A stretch of 64,000 nucleotides of DNA from Viridibacterium sp035456105 (GCA_035456105.1 DATIDV010000017.1:434001-498000), one strand, 5' to 3'. Positions 54,436-63,675 are shown, numbered from the stretch's first letter. Program-made: numbers and translations. The notes: a model not told the origin generated them from the sequence alone.

Positions 54436-57198
54436 ATGAAAAATATTTCGCGCAGTGTCGGGCGGCTATTTCGTCCGATCTTGTCCGCATCGCTGTGCCT
54501 CTTCGCGCTGTCCTTCGCCGCGACGAGTGCGCAGGCGGCCTTGCGCAAGATCACCGAGGTGCAGGGCGTCACCGAATACCGTCTCGACAATGGTCTGCGC
54601 ATCCTGCTGGCGCCTGACGACGCCAAGCCCTCGACGACCGTGAACCTCACCTACCTCGTCGGCTCGCGTCACGAGTCCTACGGCGAGACCGGCATGGCCC
54701 ATCTGCTCGAACATCTGGTGTTCAAGGGCACGCCGACGCACCCGGACATTCCCGCCGAGTTCACGCGGCGCGGCATGCGCAGCAACGGTACGACCTCGAT
54801 GGATCGCACCAATTACTTCGAGACGTTTGCAGCCTCCGATGAGGCGCTCGAATGGTCGCTGCGCATGGAAGCCGACCGCATGGTCAACTCCTTCATCGCA
54901 CGCAAGGACCTGGATTCCGAAATGACCGTCGTGCGCAATGAGATGGAGCGCGGCGAGAACAATCCGGGCAGTGCACTGACGCAGAGCGTGATGAGCGCGG
55001 CCTATCGCTGGCACAACTATGGCAAGCCGACGATAGGCGCACGCGCCGACGTCGAGAACGTCGGCATCGAAAATCTGCAGGCCTTCTATCGCAAGTACTA
55101 CCAGCCCGACAATGCAGTGCTGGTGGTGGCTGGCAAGTTCGATGCGGCGCGTACGCTGGGCTGGATCGAGCGTTACTTTGGCGCCATCCCGAAGCCGGCG
55201 CGCGTGCTGCTGCCCACCTACACGGTAGAGCCGCCGCAGGAAGGCGAGCGCACGGTGCAGGTGGCACGTGTCGGAGCCAATCGTGTGCTCGAGGTGCTGT
55301 ACCACGTGCCACCGACGATGCATGGCGATGCCGCCCTGCTCGACATCGTCAGCCAGATCATCGGCTCGGTGCCGGGCGGGCGCCTGCACCGCGTGCTGGT
55401 GCAATCGGGCAAGGCGACCGCTGTTGGAGGCTGGAGCCCCAACAGTTTCGAACCCGGCTTCATGATTTTCGAAGCGGATTGCCGCAAGGAAGATGATCCT
55501 GCCGAAGTACGCAAGCTCCTCCTGCAGACTATCGAAGGCGTCGCACAGCAGCCGATCACGGCCGAGGAGCTGCAGCGAGCGAAGCGTTTCCGCCAGACGC
55601 GCTGGGAACGCTCGCTGGAAGATCTCAATGCATTCGGCATAGGCCTGTCGGAATACATTGCCGCGGGTGACTGGCGCCTCTTTTTCCTGCGCCGCGAGCA
55701 GATAGCCAATGCCACGCTGGCCGAGGTCAATCGCGTGGCGCAGATCTACTTCAAGCCCTACAACCGCACCGTCGGCGAACTCGTGCCGCTGGATGCAGCC
55801 GCCCGCATCGAGGTACCGGGCCGCGCCGATCTGGGCGCCGCACTCGACGGACTCGGCGCAAAAACGGAGCAGACCGCTGGCGAGGCCTTCGATGTGAGTC
55901 CCGCCAATATCGAGGCCCGCACGGAGAAGAGCCGCCTCGCCAATGGTCTCGAGATGGCCTTGCTGTCGAAGAAGACGCGCGGCAGCAGCGTGCGCCTCGA
56001 GTTCAACATCCGTTTTGGCGACGCGGAAAACCTGCGCGGCATGAATACTGTACCTGCCCTCGCCAGCAGCATGCTGCTCAAAGGCAGTCGCGATCACGAC
56101 CGCCCTGCCGTGGCCCGCGAGCTGGAGCGTCTCGGCAGTCGCGTGGTGACGCGTCAGGCAGGTCAGTCCCTCATCATCAGTGTGGAGACACGGCGCGAGC
56201 AGGTGGCCGAGGTGATGAAGCTGCTGCGCGAAATCCTGCGTGAGCCGACCTTCCCTGCTGACGAACTGACACGTCTGGTGCGTCAGCGCGTGGCAAACGC
56301 ACAGGAGAATGCTCTGCAGCCGCAGACGCTGGCCAATCGTGCACTGGCGCGTCACCTCACGCCTTATCCCGCTGACGACATTCGTTACACGCAGGACGAG
56401 AGCGAATACGCCGCGACCGTGCAGAAAATCGATCGCAGCGTTCTGGCGGCGTTCTGGCGCGACTACCTCGGCGGCGATCATGCCTACGTCGCCGCCGTCG
56501 GCGATTTCGATGCGGCGGAACTCAAGCGCTTGATGGGCGAGTACTTTGCCGACTGGACCAGCAACAAGGCTTATGCCGCCCTGCCCGAGCCCTGGCAGGA
56601 CATTGCCGCGCGCGTGCAGCTGATCGAGACGTCGGACAAGCAGAATGCCAATCTGTATGGCGGCCTGCGCATTCCGGCGGGCGAGCGTCATGCGGACTAT
56701 CCGGCCATGCTGCTCGCCACGTATCTGCTCGGCGGTGGTTCTGGCAGTTCGCGTCTGGCAGCGCGCATCCGCCAGAAAGAGGGTATCTCCTACAACGTGA
56801 ACGCCTCCCTGGTCGCGAGCTCCGGTTCGGCCAATAGCGTGCTTTACATTTCTGCAATCTACGCACCGCAGAATCGTGCCCGGCTGGAGGCGGCGGTGCG
56901 CGAAGAATTGCAGCGCCTATACAAGGATGGCTTCACTTCGGCGGAACTTGCCGATGCCAGGAAGGGCTATCTCGAAGCGCGTCGCCTGAACCGTGCGCAG
57001 GACGAAAATCTCGCCGGGCAACTCGTCTACAACCTGCGCCTCAAGCGCAGTTTCATGTACGCCGCCGAGCTGGACACGAAATTTGAAAGCCTGACGCTGG
57101 AGGAGCTCAATGCGGTGGTGCGCCGTTATTTTGACCCCGCCAAAATCAGCCTCGTGTTTGCCGGCGACTTTGCGCAGGCCACCCGGAAGCAGCAGTAG
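54436..57198 (+). CDS. M16 family zinc peptidase
   Basis: A 920-residue secreted pitrilysin-type peptidase. A signal peptide (LSASLCLFALSFAATSAQA) precedes the catalytic N-terminal domain with the inverted zinc motif HLLEHLVFKG (HxxEH) and the third ligand Glu in an NEMERGENNPGSALTQ segment; three further M16-type domains follow, the second lacking the motif as usual. It probably degrades short peptides or signal peptides in the periplasm. No processing partner gene is adjacent. Length is that of two-domain-pair single-chain forms. Confidence 0.92.
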   Translation: MKNISRSVGRLFRPILSASLCLFALSFAATSAQAALRKITEVQGVTEYRLDNGLRILLAPDDAKPSTTVNLTYLVGSRHESYGETGMAHLLEHLVFKGTPTHPDIPAEFTRRGMRSNGTTSMDRTNYFETFAASDEALEWSLRMEADRMVNSFIARKDLDSEMTVVRNEMERGENNPGSALTQSVMSAAYRWHNYGKPTIGARADVENVGIENLQAFYRKYYQPDNAVLVVAGKFDAARTLGWIERYFGAIPKPARVLLPTYTVEPPQEGERTVQVARVGANRVLEVLYHVPPTMHGDAALLDIVSQIIGSVPGGRLHRVLVQSGKATAVGGWSPNSFEPGFMIFEADCRKEDDPAEVRKLLLQTIEGVAQQPITAEELQRAKRFRQTRWERSLEDLNAFGIGLSEYIAAGDWRLFFLRREQIANATLAEVNRVAQIYFKPYNRTVGELVPLDAAARIEVPGRADLGAALDGLGAKTEQTAGEAFDVSPANIEARTEKSRLANGLEMALLSKKTRGSSVRLEFNIRFGDAENLRGMNTVPALASSMLLKGSRDHDRPAVARELERLGSRVVTRQAGQSLIISVETRREQVAEVMKLLREILREPTFPADELTRLVRQRVANAQENALQPQTLANRALARHLTPYPADDIRYTQDESEYAATVQKIDRSVLAAFWRDYLGGDHAYVAAVGDFDAAELKRLMGEYFADWTSNKAYAALPEPWQDIAARVQLIETSDKQNANLYGGLRIPAGERHADYPAMLLATYLLGGGSGSSRLAARIRQKEGISYNVNASLVASSGSANSVLYISAIYAPQNRARLEAAVREELQRLYKDGFTSAELADARKGYLEARRLNRAQDENLAGQLVYNLRLKRSFMYAAELDTKFESLTLEELNAVVRRYFDPAKISLVFAGDFAQATRKQQ

Positions 57199-57559
57199 AG
57201 CCTTGAAAGAATTGCCGAAAAAAGGGAGAGAGCTGTCTGGTAGAACGCACACTGTCGCCGACGACGAAAACCGCGTTTGTCATTGCTGCGGCGCGACAAA
57301 CCTTGTCATTGCTCAGGTTCTGGGCGATTGGCCGCCGAGTGGAATGACACAGACGGCGCAAAACAAGCTATAAATCGCCATCGCCGATTTTCGTTTGCCC
57401 GTTGCTGGAACGAAATCCGTTGTTGATGGCGGCAAAAACTGGTCGTCGCAACCGTGCGAGTCCGATCACCGCCTGAGGTCGCCCGCTGCGCCCGAGTGTG
57501 AGCAGGCAAACTCCAGGCTAGACGTAGTAACCACCCGAAAATTACTCAAGGAGCACGCA
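57199..57559. other. Intergenic region upstream of the HU-like gene
   Basis: A 361-base gap with no gene. ATGACA (57,344-57,349) and TATAAA (57,369-57,374), 19 bases apart, may form a promoter for the HU-like gene, giving a leader of about 180 bases. The only other feature seen is the ribosome site AAGGAG at 57,548-57,553. Confidence 0.35.
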
Positions 57560-57838
57560 TTGAACCAATCCGAACTCATCGCCAAAGTGGCCGAAGTGGC
57601 TGACCTGTCCAAGAGCGACGTTGAGCAACTGCTCAAGACCGTGGGTAGCGTTGTGCAAGACGAACTGAAGTCCGGCGGCGAAGTCACGCTGCCAGGCATC
57701 GGCAAGCTGTCTGTCAAGCACAAGGCCGCTCGCAAGGGCCGTAACCCGGCAACGGGCAAGGAAATCGACATCGCCGCCAAGAACGTGCCTGACTTCTCCG
57801 CCGCCAAGGCGCTGAAGGATGTCGTTGCTGGTGCTTGA
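57560..57838 (+). CDS. HU/IHF-like DNA-binding protein
   Basis: A 92-residue nucleoid-associated protein: NQSELIAKVAEVADLSKSDVEQLLKTVGSVVQDELKSGGEVTLPGIGKLSVKHKAARKGRNPATGKEI with GRNPATG, the classical DNA-arm motif, and the C-terminal helix KALKDVVAGA. Start is TTG 57,560, with AAGGAG 6 bases upstream. It bends and compacts DNA as a dimer. The name hupB would be tentative, as other HU genes may exist elsewhere. Confidence 0.93.
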   Translation: MNQSELIAKVAEVADLSKSDVEQLLKTVGSVVQDELKSGGEVTLPGIGKLSVKHKAARKGRNPATGKEIDIAAKNVPDFSAAKALKDVVAGA

Positions 57839-57891
57839 TTGCTGACCGATGTGCAGTCTCGCTAGCGGGGCTGCACTCAGGCAGTTGTGAC

Positions 57892-57913
57892 AGAGGCCCT
57901 TCGGGGCCTTTGT
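57892..57913 (+). terminator. Rho-independent terminator after the HU-like gene
   Basis: AGGCCC and GGGCCT flank a TTCG tetraloop (57,894-57,909), followed by TTTGTCGTTT. A second hairpin, GTGCAG/CTGCAC, lies just before it (57,851-57,876). Confidence 0.8.
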
Positions 57914-57942
57914 CGTTTCTACGGATATGACAATCGGTTTGC

Positions 57943-58599
57943 GTGAATACGATGCCGGAAAGCGATGACGATGACAGCCTGCGCCAGATCAGCGACATCA
58001 CGCTGGCGCACTACAACCAGTCCGCCGAGGCGTTCTGGCTAGGCACGCGCGATCACGATGTGAGCCAGAACATCGCCGCCCTGCTGACGCATATCGAAGC
58101 CACGGCGCCGTACACGATCCTCGATTTCGGGTGTGGACCGGGCCGCGACCTCAAGCGTTTCAGCGAGGCCGGTCACGTCGCCGTGGGCCTCGACGGCGCG
58201 CGCAGCTTCGTCGATATGGCGCGCGCTAATAGCGGCTGCGAGGTGCTGCACCAGGATTTCCTTGCGCTCGAACTGCCCGCAGCGTACTTCGACGGCGTGT
58301 TCGCCAATGCCTCGCTGTTCCACGTGCCGACGCAGGCCTTGCCGCGCGTGCTGCGCGAGTTGCACGCCAGCCTCAAACCCGGTGGCGTGCTGTTCAGCTC
58401 CAACCCGCGTGGCCATAATGAAGAAGGCTGGAGCGGTGGTCGCTATGGCGCCTGGCATGATCTCGATGCCTGGCGCGCATTCGTGACCGCAGCAGGCTTC
58501 ATCGAACTTGAGCACTACTACCGCCCGCCCGGTTTGCCACGCGAACAGCAGCCCTGGCTGGCGACGATCTGGCGTGCAGTCACAGGAGAGGCACCATGA
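57943..58599 (+). CDS. SAM-dependent methyltransferase
   Basis: A 218-residue class I methyltransferase. Motif I is YTILDFGCGPGRDLKRF, followed by AVGLDGARSFVDMAR, an LHQDFLALELP acidic-loop region and SLFHVPTQALPRVLRELHASLKPGGVLF. Substrate is not evident. The start is GTG 57,943. The 3' end overlaps the following aldo-keto reductase start by 4 bases (ATGA), so the two are translationally coupled. Confidence 0.88.
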   Translation: MNTMPESDDDDSLRQISDITLAHYNQSAEAFWLGTRDHDVSQNIAALLTHIEATAPYTILDFGCGPGRDLKRFSEAGHVAVGLDGARSFVDMARANSGCEVLHQDFLALELPAAYFDGVFANASLFHVPTQALPRVLRELHASLKPGGVLFSSNPRGHNEEGWSGGRYGAWHDLDAWRAFVTAAGFIELEHYYRPPGLPREQQPWLATIWRAVTGEAP

Positions 58600-59438
58600 A
58601 AACCGTCAGGCTACCTTCGGGCGAGAGCGTACCCGCGTTGGGCATGGGCACCTGGAATATGGGCAACGGCGGCGGGAGCCGTGCGCAGCGCGCCGAGGAA
58701 ATCGCTACCCTGCAGCTCGGCGTGTCGCTCGGCCTGCGCCTCATCGACACCGCCGAGATGTACGGCGAGGGTGATTCCGAAAACCTCATCGGCGAGGCCA
58801 TCTCAGGTCTGCGTGACGACGTCTTCCTCGTCAGCAAGGTCTATCCCCACAACGCCTCGCGGCGTGGCGCCATCGCCGCCTGCGAGCGCAGCCTCAAGCG
58901 CCTGCGCACCGACCGCCTTGATCTCTACCTGCTGCACTGGCGCGGCGACGTGCCGCTGGCAGAGACGCTCGATGCCTTCGCGCGCCTGCAGCAGGATGGC
59001 AAGATCCGCCACTTCGGCGTCAGCAACTTCGACACGCGCGACATGCAGGAACTCGGCGCCCTGCCCGGCGGCGCGGCCGTAGCGACCAACCAGGTGCTCT
59101 ACAACCTCATGCGACGCGGCATTGAATGGGACCTGCTGCCCTGGTGCCGCGAACGGCGCATTCCGCTGATGGCGTATTCGCCGATCGAGCAGGCGCGTCT
59201 TGTCCGCAACTCGAAGCTCGTCGACTTCGCGCGCCGCCATGACATGACGCCGGCGCAGGCAGCGCTGGGCTGGTTGCTGGCGAACGATGATGTAATGGTG
59301 ATTCCGAAGACAGCGAACCGCAACCGCCTGCGCGAGAACATGCGCGCCTTGCAATACCCGCTCAGTACCGAGCAACTTGCGGAACTCGATGTACTGTTTC
59401 CGCCTCCCAAAGGTCCGACACCGATGGCAATGCTCTGA
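58596..59438 (+). CDS. Aldo-keto reductase
   Basis: A 280-residue NADPH-dependent reductase. The catalytic tetrad is visible: Asp and Tyr in RLIDTAEMYGEGDSE, Lys in VFLVSKVYP and His in LYLLHWRG. The C-terminal cofactor-binding part has VIPKTANRNRLREN. It reduces aldehydes or ketones; the precise substrate is unknown. It is coupled to the methyltransferase gene upstream. Confidence 0.92.
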   Translation: MKTVRLPSGESVPALGMGTWNMGNGGGSRAQRAEEIATLQLGVSLGLRLIDTAEMYGEGDSENLIGEAISGLRDDVFLVSKVYPHNASRRGAIAACERSLKRLRTDRLDLYLLHWRGDVPLAETLDAFARLQQDGKIRHFGVSNFDTRDMQELGALPGGAAVATNQVLYNLMRRGIEWDLLPWCRERRIPLMAYSPIEQARLVRNSKLVDFARRHDMTPAQAALGWLLANDDVMVIPKTANRNRLRENMRALQYPLSTEQLAELDVLFPPPKGPTPMAML

Positions 59439-59467
59439 TTGCACGGCAGATGGCCTGTTGCGCAGGG

Positions 59468-60349
59468 CTATTTCAGTTTCGCGAACGAGCCGAGCAGCGT
59501 CACCGTATTGGTGAACAGACCGGGTTCGCACTCAAAGTCGCTGGCCTCTGGTGCAGGTTGTTCGTGCAGAAAACTGCGAATGCGCATGACAGCGGGGTAG
59601 CCGTAGGCGTGCGCGTCGTCGATCATGCCCAGCACGGCTCTTGTCGCTGCGTCGTAGCAGCCGGCCTCATTCCCAGCGGGGCCGTTGTCGGTCTTGCGTG
59701 TGAAGTCCTCTGGCACCTCCGGGACCACGTACCCGGCAGGCATGTCCTTGCCTGTCTGCAACAGCAAGGAGCCCTGTGCGGCTTTGACCTGCGCGCTGTT
59801 CATAACAGTCGCTAGCGGCAGGAAAAGAACTTTCGCTCGCGGGGCAACAGTGCGCTTGAAGGTATACGGCAGCACGACGGAAGGATCCGTGCGGGCACGC
59901 TCGGCAAGTCGTGCGGCCTCGTCGGTCAGCGCGAAGGCGGCGTTCAGTTGCACATAGCGGCGTCCGTAGCCCGCGCATTCGAATTTCGATGGATCGCTTG
60001 TCGGCTTGCCGTCATAGTTGCTGTGCAGGTTCACCACCGCGTCATACTCACGCAATTTCGCATCAGCGAAGACATCCGCCAGTGCGCCTGCAAAGGCCTC
60101 GAAACACTGATCTTCGAGGGTGTAGGAGGGCGTTCTTTTGGAAATGCCCTGCTCGTAGGTGCTTGCCTCGCTCCTTACACTCAGCGCGGGTAGCGCCTGA
60201 TTGCTCCAGAACAGCTTCACATTCGGGTTGAGAATAGCCACGACTTGCGGAGAGGCCATCACGTCTGCAATGGAATAGAACTCGCTGCCGGCGTGCACCC
60301 GCAATGAAGTACAGGCCAGCAAAGCCAGCAAAAAATGTGATGCGCGCAT
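59468..60349 (-). CDS. Secreted protein with duplicated excinuclease-like/YjfY-type domain
   Basis: A 293-residue exported protein (signal peptide MRASHFLLALLACTSLRVHA). It carries a repeated beta/alpha module: FYSIADVMASPQVVAILNPNVKLFWSNQALPALS near the N-terminus, with conserved Cys residues in QCFEAFAGAL and FECAGYG, and a C-terminal YDAATRAVLGMIDDAHAYGYPAVMRIRSFL...FECEPG. This matches a family often misnamed excinuclease ATPase subunit, with no ATPase motif. Function unknown. AGGAG is five bases before ATG 60,349. The next gene is a frameshifted paralogue. Confidence 0.7.
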   Translation of the reverse strand: MRASHFLLALLACTSLRVHAGSEFYSIADVMASPQVVAILNPNVKLFWSNQALPALSVRSEASTYEQGISKRTPSYTLEDQCFEAFAGALADVFADAKLREYDAVVNLHSNYDGKPTSDPSKFECAGYGRRYVQLNAAFALTDEAARLAERARTDPSVVLPYTFKRTVAPRAKVLFLPLATVMNSAQVKAAQGSLLLQTGKDMPAGYVVPEVPEDFTRKTDNGPAGNEAGCYDAATRAVLGMIDDAHAYGYPAVMRIRSFLHEQPAPEASDFECEPGLFTNTVTLLGSFAKLK

Positions 60350-60381
60350 GTTTTCTCCTATCTTCTTGCTCTTGGATAAAG

Positions 60382-60907
60382 CTACTTTGCGTTGATCAGC
60401 GTAGCCAGCAGCTGAACGTTTGCCCATTTGCTACCAGCCTCGCATTCGAAGTCCTTGTCGCTGAGTGCAGGCCGTTCATCCAGATAGCTGCGCAACTTGA
60501 TGATTCCGTCATAGCCCTTCTTCTTTGCGTCCGCGACGATGGCAGCCAGGGTATTCAGAGCGGCCTTCCGGCAGACGCCTTCGCGCCCCAGCTCCTTGAC
60601 ACTTGCTTCCTCGCTGTAGTCGTTGGGAATGGTCCGCTCGTTATCGGCTGGAGCTCGGCGCAACCCCCAGTGCACTGTTAGCGGGCCAAGAATGGCCTTC
60701 GCTTCGGGTGTAGATATCGGGCCGGTTCTTCTCCGCCAGAGCCGGCAGGCTTTGGCCCCCGAAGAAGAGTGGGACGTTTGGATCGAGAACTTCCTTCGCT
60801 TGTTTTGAGGCCAAGGCGTCCGAAAATGAATAGGAGACCGGCTCGGCGTGAATGAGTTGTGCGGCGAGCGTCAGCAGCAAAAGCATGAACGCGCGTATCG
60901 AAATCAT
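60382..60907 (-). pseudogene. Frameshifted paralogue of the secreted protein
   Basis: A signal peptide and first half (MISIRAFMLLLLTLAAQLIHA..., EVLDPNVPLFFGGQSLPALAEKNRPDIYTRSEGHS) read in one frame from ATG 60,907 to TAA 60,641. The second half (NDYSEEASVKELGREGVCRKAALN...FECEAGSKWANVQLLATLINAK) continues in another frame to 60,382. Both halves match the adjacent intact paralogue. The shift lies about 60,640-60,700, near GTTGCGCCGAGCTCC. Either a real frameshift mutation or a base-call error. Confidence 0.75.
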
Positions 60908-61084
60908 TTATCTCCCGCATGTGTTCTCATGAATGACGGGACGGATTCTATCGGCAGTCGGTCTGCAATGAGTCGCGTGCCACCATCCAGGTGCGGCATC
61001 ATTCACATAAGTACGCGCAAGGCTTGACGGATTCCGGACTTTATTGAACGATGCAAATTCGTTCAACGCGAAAGGAGGTGATCC

Positions 61085-61156
61085 GTGGAGTATTTTTCAT
61101 CTGTTGTGAAGTCGGGTGAATTCAGCGTGAGTGCTTTGAAGGAGTGCTCCGCGTAG
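61085..61156 (+). CDS. 23-residue small ORF with exceptional ribosome site
   Basis: GTG 61,085 to TAG 61,156. The peptide begins MEYFSSVVKSGEFS and ends KECSA, with one Cys near the C-terminus and no membrane helix. The full 14-nt complement of the 16S 3' end ends directly before the start codon, although the usual spacing of the AGGAGG core to the GTG is about 5 bases, which is good. Composition is not biased as in transmembrane or toxin peptides. No family recognised. Confidence 0.45.
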   Translation: MEYFSSVVKSGEFSVSALKECSA

Positions 61157-61195
61157 ATCCCCGATAACGCGACTTGATTACTGATGAATTGCAGA

Positions 61196-61225
61196 AGGGC
61201 CCGCCTGAACAGCGGGCCTTTTTGT
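61196..61225 (+). terminator. Rho-independent terminator before egtB
   Basis: GGCCCGC (61,198-61,204) pairs with GCGGGCC (61,212-61,218), loop of 7 bases, followed by TTTTTGTTG. Confidence 0.85.
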
Positions 61226-61367
61226 TGCTTGCTGGCTTCTCGGGGGAAGCGATGCTACAAAGCCAGATACGGAGCGGCGTGAGCGCTCCGGCCCGGCTGT
61301 CCTGCAGTACCCGCTTGTTCGTATTGCCTCCCATGTGTCTTGTCCCGGTGTCGAGCAGGAGAATGTG

Positions 61368-62654
61368 GTGTCCGATCTGCTTCAGACCAGAATCCACGAT
61401 GGGCGCGCCCTGCTGACACGGCGCTATGACGTGGTGCGTGCGCTGAGCGAAACGCTGGCCGCGCCGCTGTCGATCGAAGACCAGTGCGTGCAGTCGATGC
61501 CGGACGCGAGTCCCACCAAGTGGCATCTGGCGCATACCAGCTGGTTCTTTGAAACCGTGGTGCTGCGGGCACACATGCCCGATTACCGCGTCTTCAACGA
61601 GCACTTCCACTTCCTGTTCAATTCCTATTACGAGGCACTCGGCCCGCGCCAGGTGCGCGCTGAACGCGGCCTGCTGAGTCGCCCGTCGCAGCGAGAGGTG
61701 ATGGATTACCGCGCATTCGTTGACGCGGCCATGCGCGATTTTGCCGCTGCGGCCGATGAAGATAGGTGGTCGGCGGCGGCACCGCTGATCCTGCTCGGTC
61801 TCAATCACGAGCAGCAGCATCAGGAGTTGCTGCTGACCGACATCAAGCATCTGTTGTCGCGCAATGTGCTCAATCCCGAGTATTCCGCAGGCATGAGGCG
61901 TAAGACGCACGATGCGCTGTCGCTGTCCTGGGTGGACTGTCCGGGCGGACGGGTGGAAATCGGCCACGAGGGAGCGGGTTTTGCGTTCGACAACGAGACG
62001 CCACGCCATGCCGTGCTGCTGCGCCCGTACCAGCTCGCCAACCGTTGTGTCACAAACGGCGAGTACCTTGCGTTCATGGATGACGGTGGTTACCAGCGGC
62101 CCGAGTTCTGGTTGTCGGATGGCTGGGCCCTGTGCCAGACCGCGCAATGGCGCTCGCCGCTGTACTGGCAAAAGGTGGACGGCGTGTGGCGGGATTTCAC
62201 CCTGCATGGCCGGCGCGACGTGAATGCAGCCGAGCCGGTGTGTCACCTGAGCTTCTACGAAGCGGCAGCGTATGCCCAGTGGGCTGGCGCGCGCCTGCCA
62301 ACGGAGTTCGAGTGGGAAGCGGCCAGCTACGGCGTGGTCTTCGACGGACGTTTTCTCGATACCGCGCGCCTGCACCCCGGCGCCGTGCAGACGGAGAGCC
62401 CGGCCAGCGGTCTGCAGCAGATGTATGGCGACGTGTGGGAGTGGACGCGCTCCTCCTACGATCCTTATCCGGGCTTCAGGCCCCTCGGTGGCGCGGTGGG
62501 CGAGTACAACGGCAAGTTCATGGTCGGCCAGATCGTCTTGCGCGGCGGTAGTTGCGTCACGCCGGAAGGGCATATGCGACCGAGCTACCGAAACTTTTTT
62601 CCGCCGGCTGCGCGCTGGCAGTTTTTGGGCCTGCGTCTTGCGCGGGATATTTGA
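61368..62654 (+). CDS. egtB: Ergothioneine biosynthesis sulfoxide synthase EgtB
   Basis: A 428-residue non-haem iron enzyme that joins hercynine to a thiol donor (gamma-Glu-Cys or Cys) with oxygen. Iron ligands are His53 in PTKWHLAHTSWF and His147/His151 in LNHEQQHQELL (DinB-like N-terminal domain). The C-terminal FGE-sulfatase/lectin-like domain has the substrate motifs HLSFYEAAAYAQWAGARLPTEFEWEAAS, WEWTRSSYDPYPGF and VLRGGSCVTP. GTG 61,368 is preferred because AGGAG lies 6 bases upstream; GTG 61,335 extends it by 11 residues. egtD follows in the same operon. Confidence 0.92.
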   Translation: MSDLLQTRIHDGRALLTRRYDVVRALSETLAAPLSIEDQCVQSMPDASPTKWHLAHTSWFFETVVLRAHMPDYRVFNEHFHFLFNSYYEALGPRQVRAERGLLSRPSQREVMDYRAFVDAAMRDFAAAADEDRWSAAAPLILLGLNHEQQHQELLLTDIKHLLSRNVLNPEYSAGMRRKTHDALSLSWVDCPGGRVEIGHEGAGFAFDNETPRHAVLLRPYQLANRCVTNGEYLAFMDDGGYQRPEFWLSDGWALCQTAQWRSPLYWQKVDGVWRDFTLHGRRDVNAAEPVCHLSFYEAAAYAQWAGARLPTEFEWEAASYGVVFDGRFLDTARLHPGAVQTESPASGLQQMYGDVWEWTRSSYDPYPGFRPLGGAVGEYNGKFMVGQIVLRGGSCVTPEGHMRPSYRNFFPPAARWQFLGLRLARDI

Positions 62655-62691
62655 GCCGATATGTGACCTAATCGAGCAGAGGGGAGTGGCG

Positions 62692-63675
62692 ATGATCAGT
62701 ACAGCCAGCAACGCGGTGCCGATGTTTCCGTCGTTCGTCGCAGATGACAGCGAGAGTGAATTTGCGCTTGAGCTTGCCGCCGGCCTGCGCACGCGACCTC
62801 GCCAGATCTCGCCCAAGTTTTTCTATGATGCGGCGGGCTCGGCGCTGTTCGACCAGATCTGCGAGCTGCCAGAGTACTACCCGACGCGCACCGAGCTGGG
62901 CATTCTGCGCGAGCATGCCGCTGACATGGCCGCAATGATCGGGCCGAACGCCGAGATCGTCGAGTATGGCGCCGGCGCCAGCCGCAAGGTGCGCCTGCTG
63001 CTCGACGCGCTCGAGCGGCCGCAGCGCTTCGTGCCGATCGATATCTCCGGCGAGCATCTGCATGCCTCGGCAGCGGCTTTGCGGGCGGCCTACCCGGCGC
63101 TGAAAGTGCGTCCCGTCGTGGCCGACTTCACGCGCCCGGTTGCCTTGCCGCCGCGCCTGCCGGGTCATGGTCTGCGCGTCGGTTTTTTCCCCGGTTCCAG
63201 CATCGGCAATTTCGACCCCGCCGAAGCGCGCCGTTTCCTGCGCCTGCTGGCCAGCCAGTTACGTGGTGGCGGCCTGCTCGTCGGCACCGATCTGATCAAG
63301 AATCCGCTGACCCTGCACGCCGCTTACAACGATGCTGCGGGGGTGACGGCCGCCTTCAACCGCAACCTGCTGGTGCGCGCAAATCGCGAACTGGACGCCG
63401 GTTTCAAGGTCAACGACTTTGCGCACTACGCCTTCTATAACCCGCAGCAGCAACGTATCGAGATGCACCTCGTCAGCCGCTGCGCGCAGCGTGTGCGCAT
63501 TGCCGGCGAGTGCTTCGATTTCGATGCAGGCGATGCCATCCACACCGAGAACTCCTACAAGTTCACGCCGGAGGGCTTTCAGGCCCTCGCCGTCGAAGCC
63601 GGTTTCCGCCCGCGCGCCAGCTGGTGCGACGCGCAGTGCTGGTTCTGTATGCACTGGCTGGAAGCGCCGGCGTGA
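62692..63675 (+). CDS. egtD: Histidine N-alpha-trimethyltransferase EgtD
   Basis: A 327-residue SAM-dependent methyltransferase that makes hercynine from histidine. Visible motifs are PKFFYDAAGSALFDQICELPEYYPTRTE, EYGAGASRKVRLLLDAL (motif I), PIDISGEHL, FFPGSSIGNFDP and HTENSYKF, all hallmarks of the EgtD fold. It directly follows egtB, separated by 37 bases, with GGGGAG 6 bases before ATG 62,692. The two genes suffice for ergothioneine synthesis if a C-S lyase exists elsewhere. Confidence 0.95.
   Translation: MISTASNAVPMFPSFVADDSESEFALELAAGLRTRPRQISPKFFYDAAGSALFDQICELPEYYPTRTELGILREHAADMAAMIGPNAEIVEYGAGASRKVRLLLDALERPQRFVPIDISGEHLHASAAALRAAYPALKVRPVVADFTRPVALPPRLPGHGLRVGFFPGSSIGNFDPAEARRFLRLLASQLRGGGLLVGTDLIKNPLTLHAAYNDAAGVTAAFNRNLLVRANRELDAGFKVNDFAHYAFYNPQQQRIEMHLVSRCAQRVRIAGECFDFDAGDAIHTENSYKFTPEGFQALAVEAGFRPRASWCDAQCWFCMHWLEAPA

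Larger units (their letters stand above)
61024..61225 (+). other. Compact transcription unit with hairpin, perfect Shine-Dalgarno, 23-codon ORF and terminator
   Basis: A TTGACG-type -35 (61,024) is followed by the inverted repeat TTGAACGA (61,044-61,051) / TCGTTCAA (61,059-61,066). Then AAAGGAGGTGATCC (61,071-61,084) is exactly complementary to the 3' end of 16S rRNA. A GTG directly after opens a 23-residue frame (61,085-61,156). A 7-bp GGCCCGC/GCGGGCC hairpin with a T-tract (61,198-61,222) ends it. Could be a small-protein gene or a leader/sRNA. Unrecognised. Confidence 0.6.

Noticed and set aside
54466..56691. Long open frame on the minus strand within the M16 peptidase gene
   Set aside because: It is the antisense shadow of a GC-rich gene; the plus-strand protein has clear motifs and a signal peptide.
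61071..61084. Match to the end of 16S rRNA
   Set aside because: It is the complement of the 3' end (a Shine-Dalgarno), and the flanks are not 16S-like, so no rRNA fragment is present.
61122..62816. 564-codon minus-strand frame across egtB
   Set aside because: Antisense of egtB with no recognisable domain or ribosome site.
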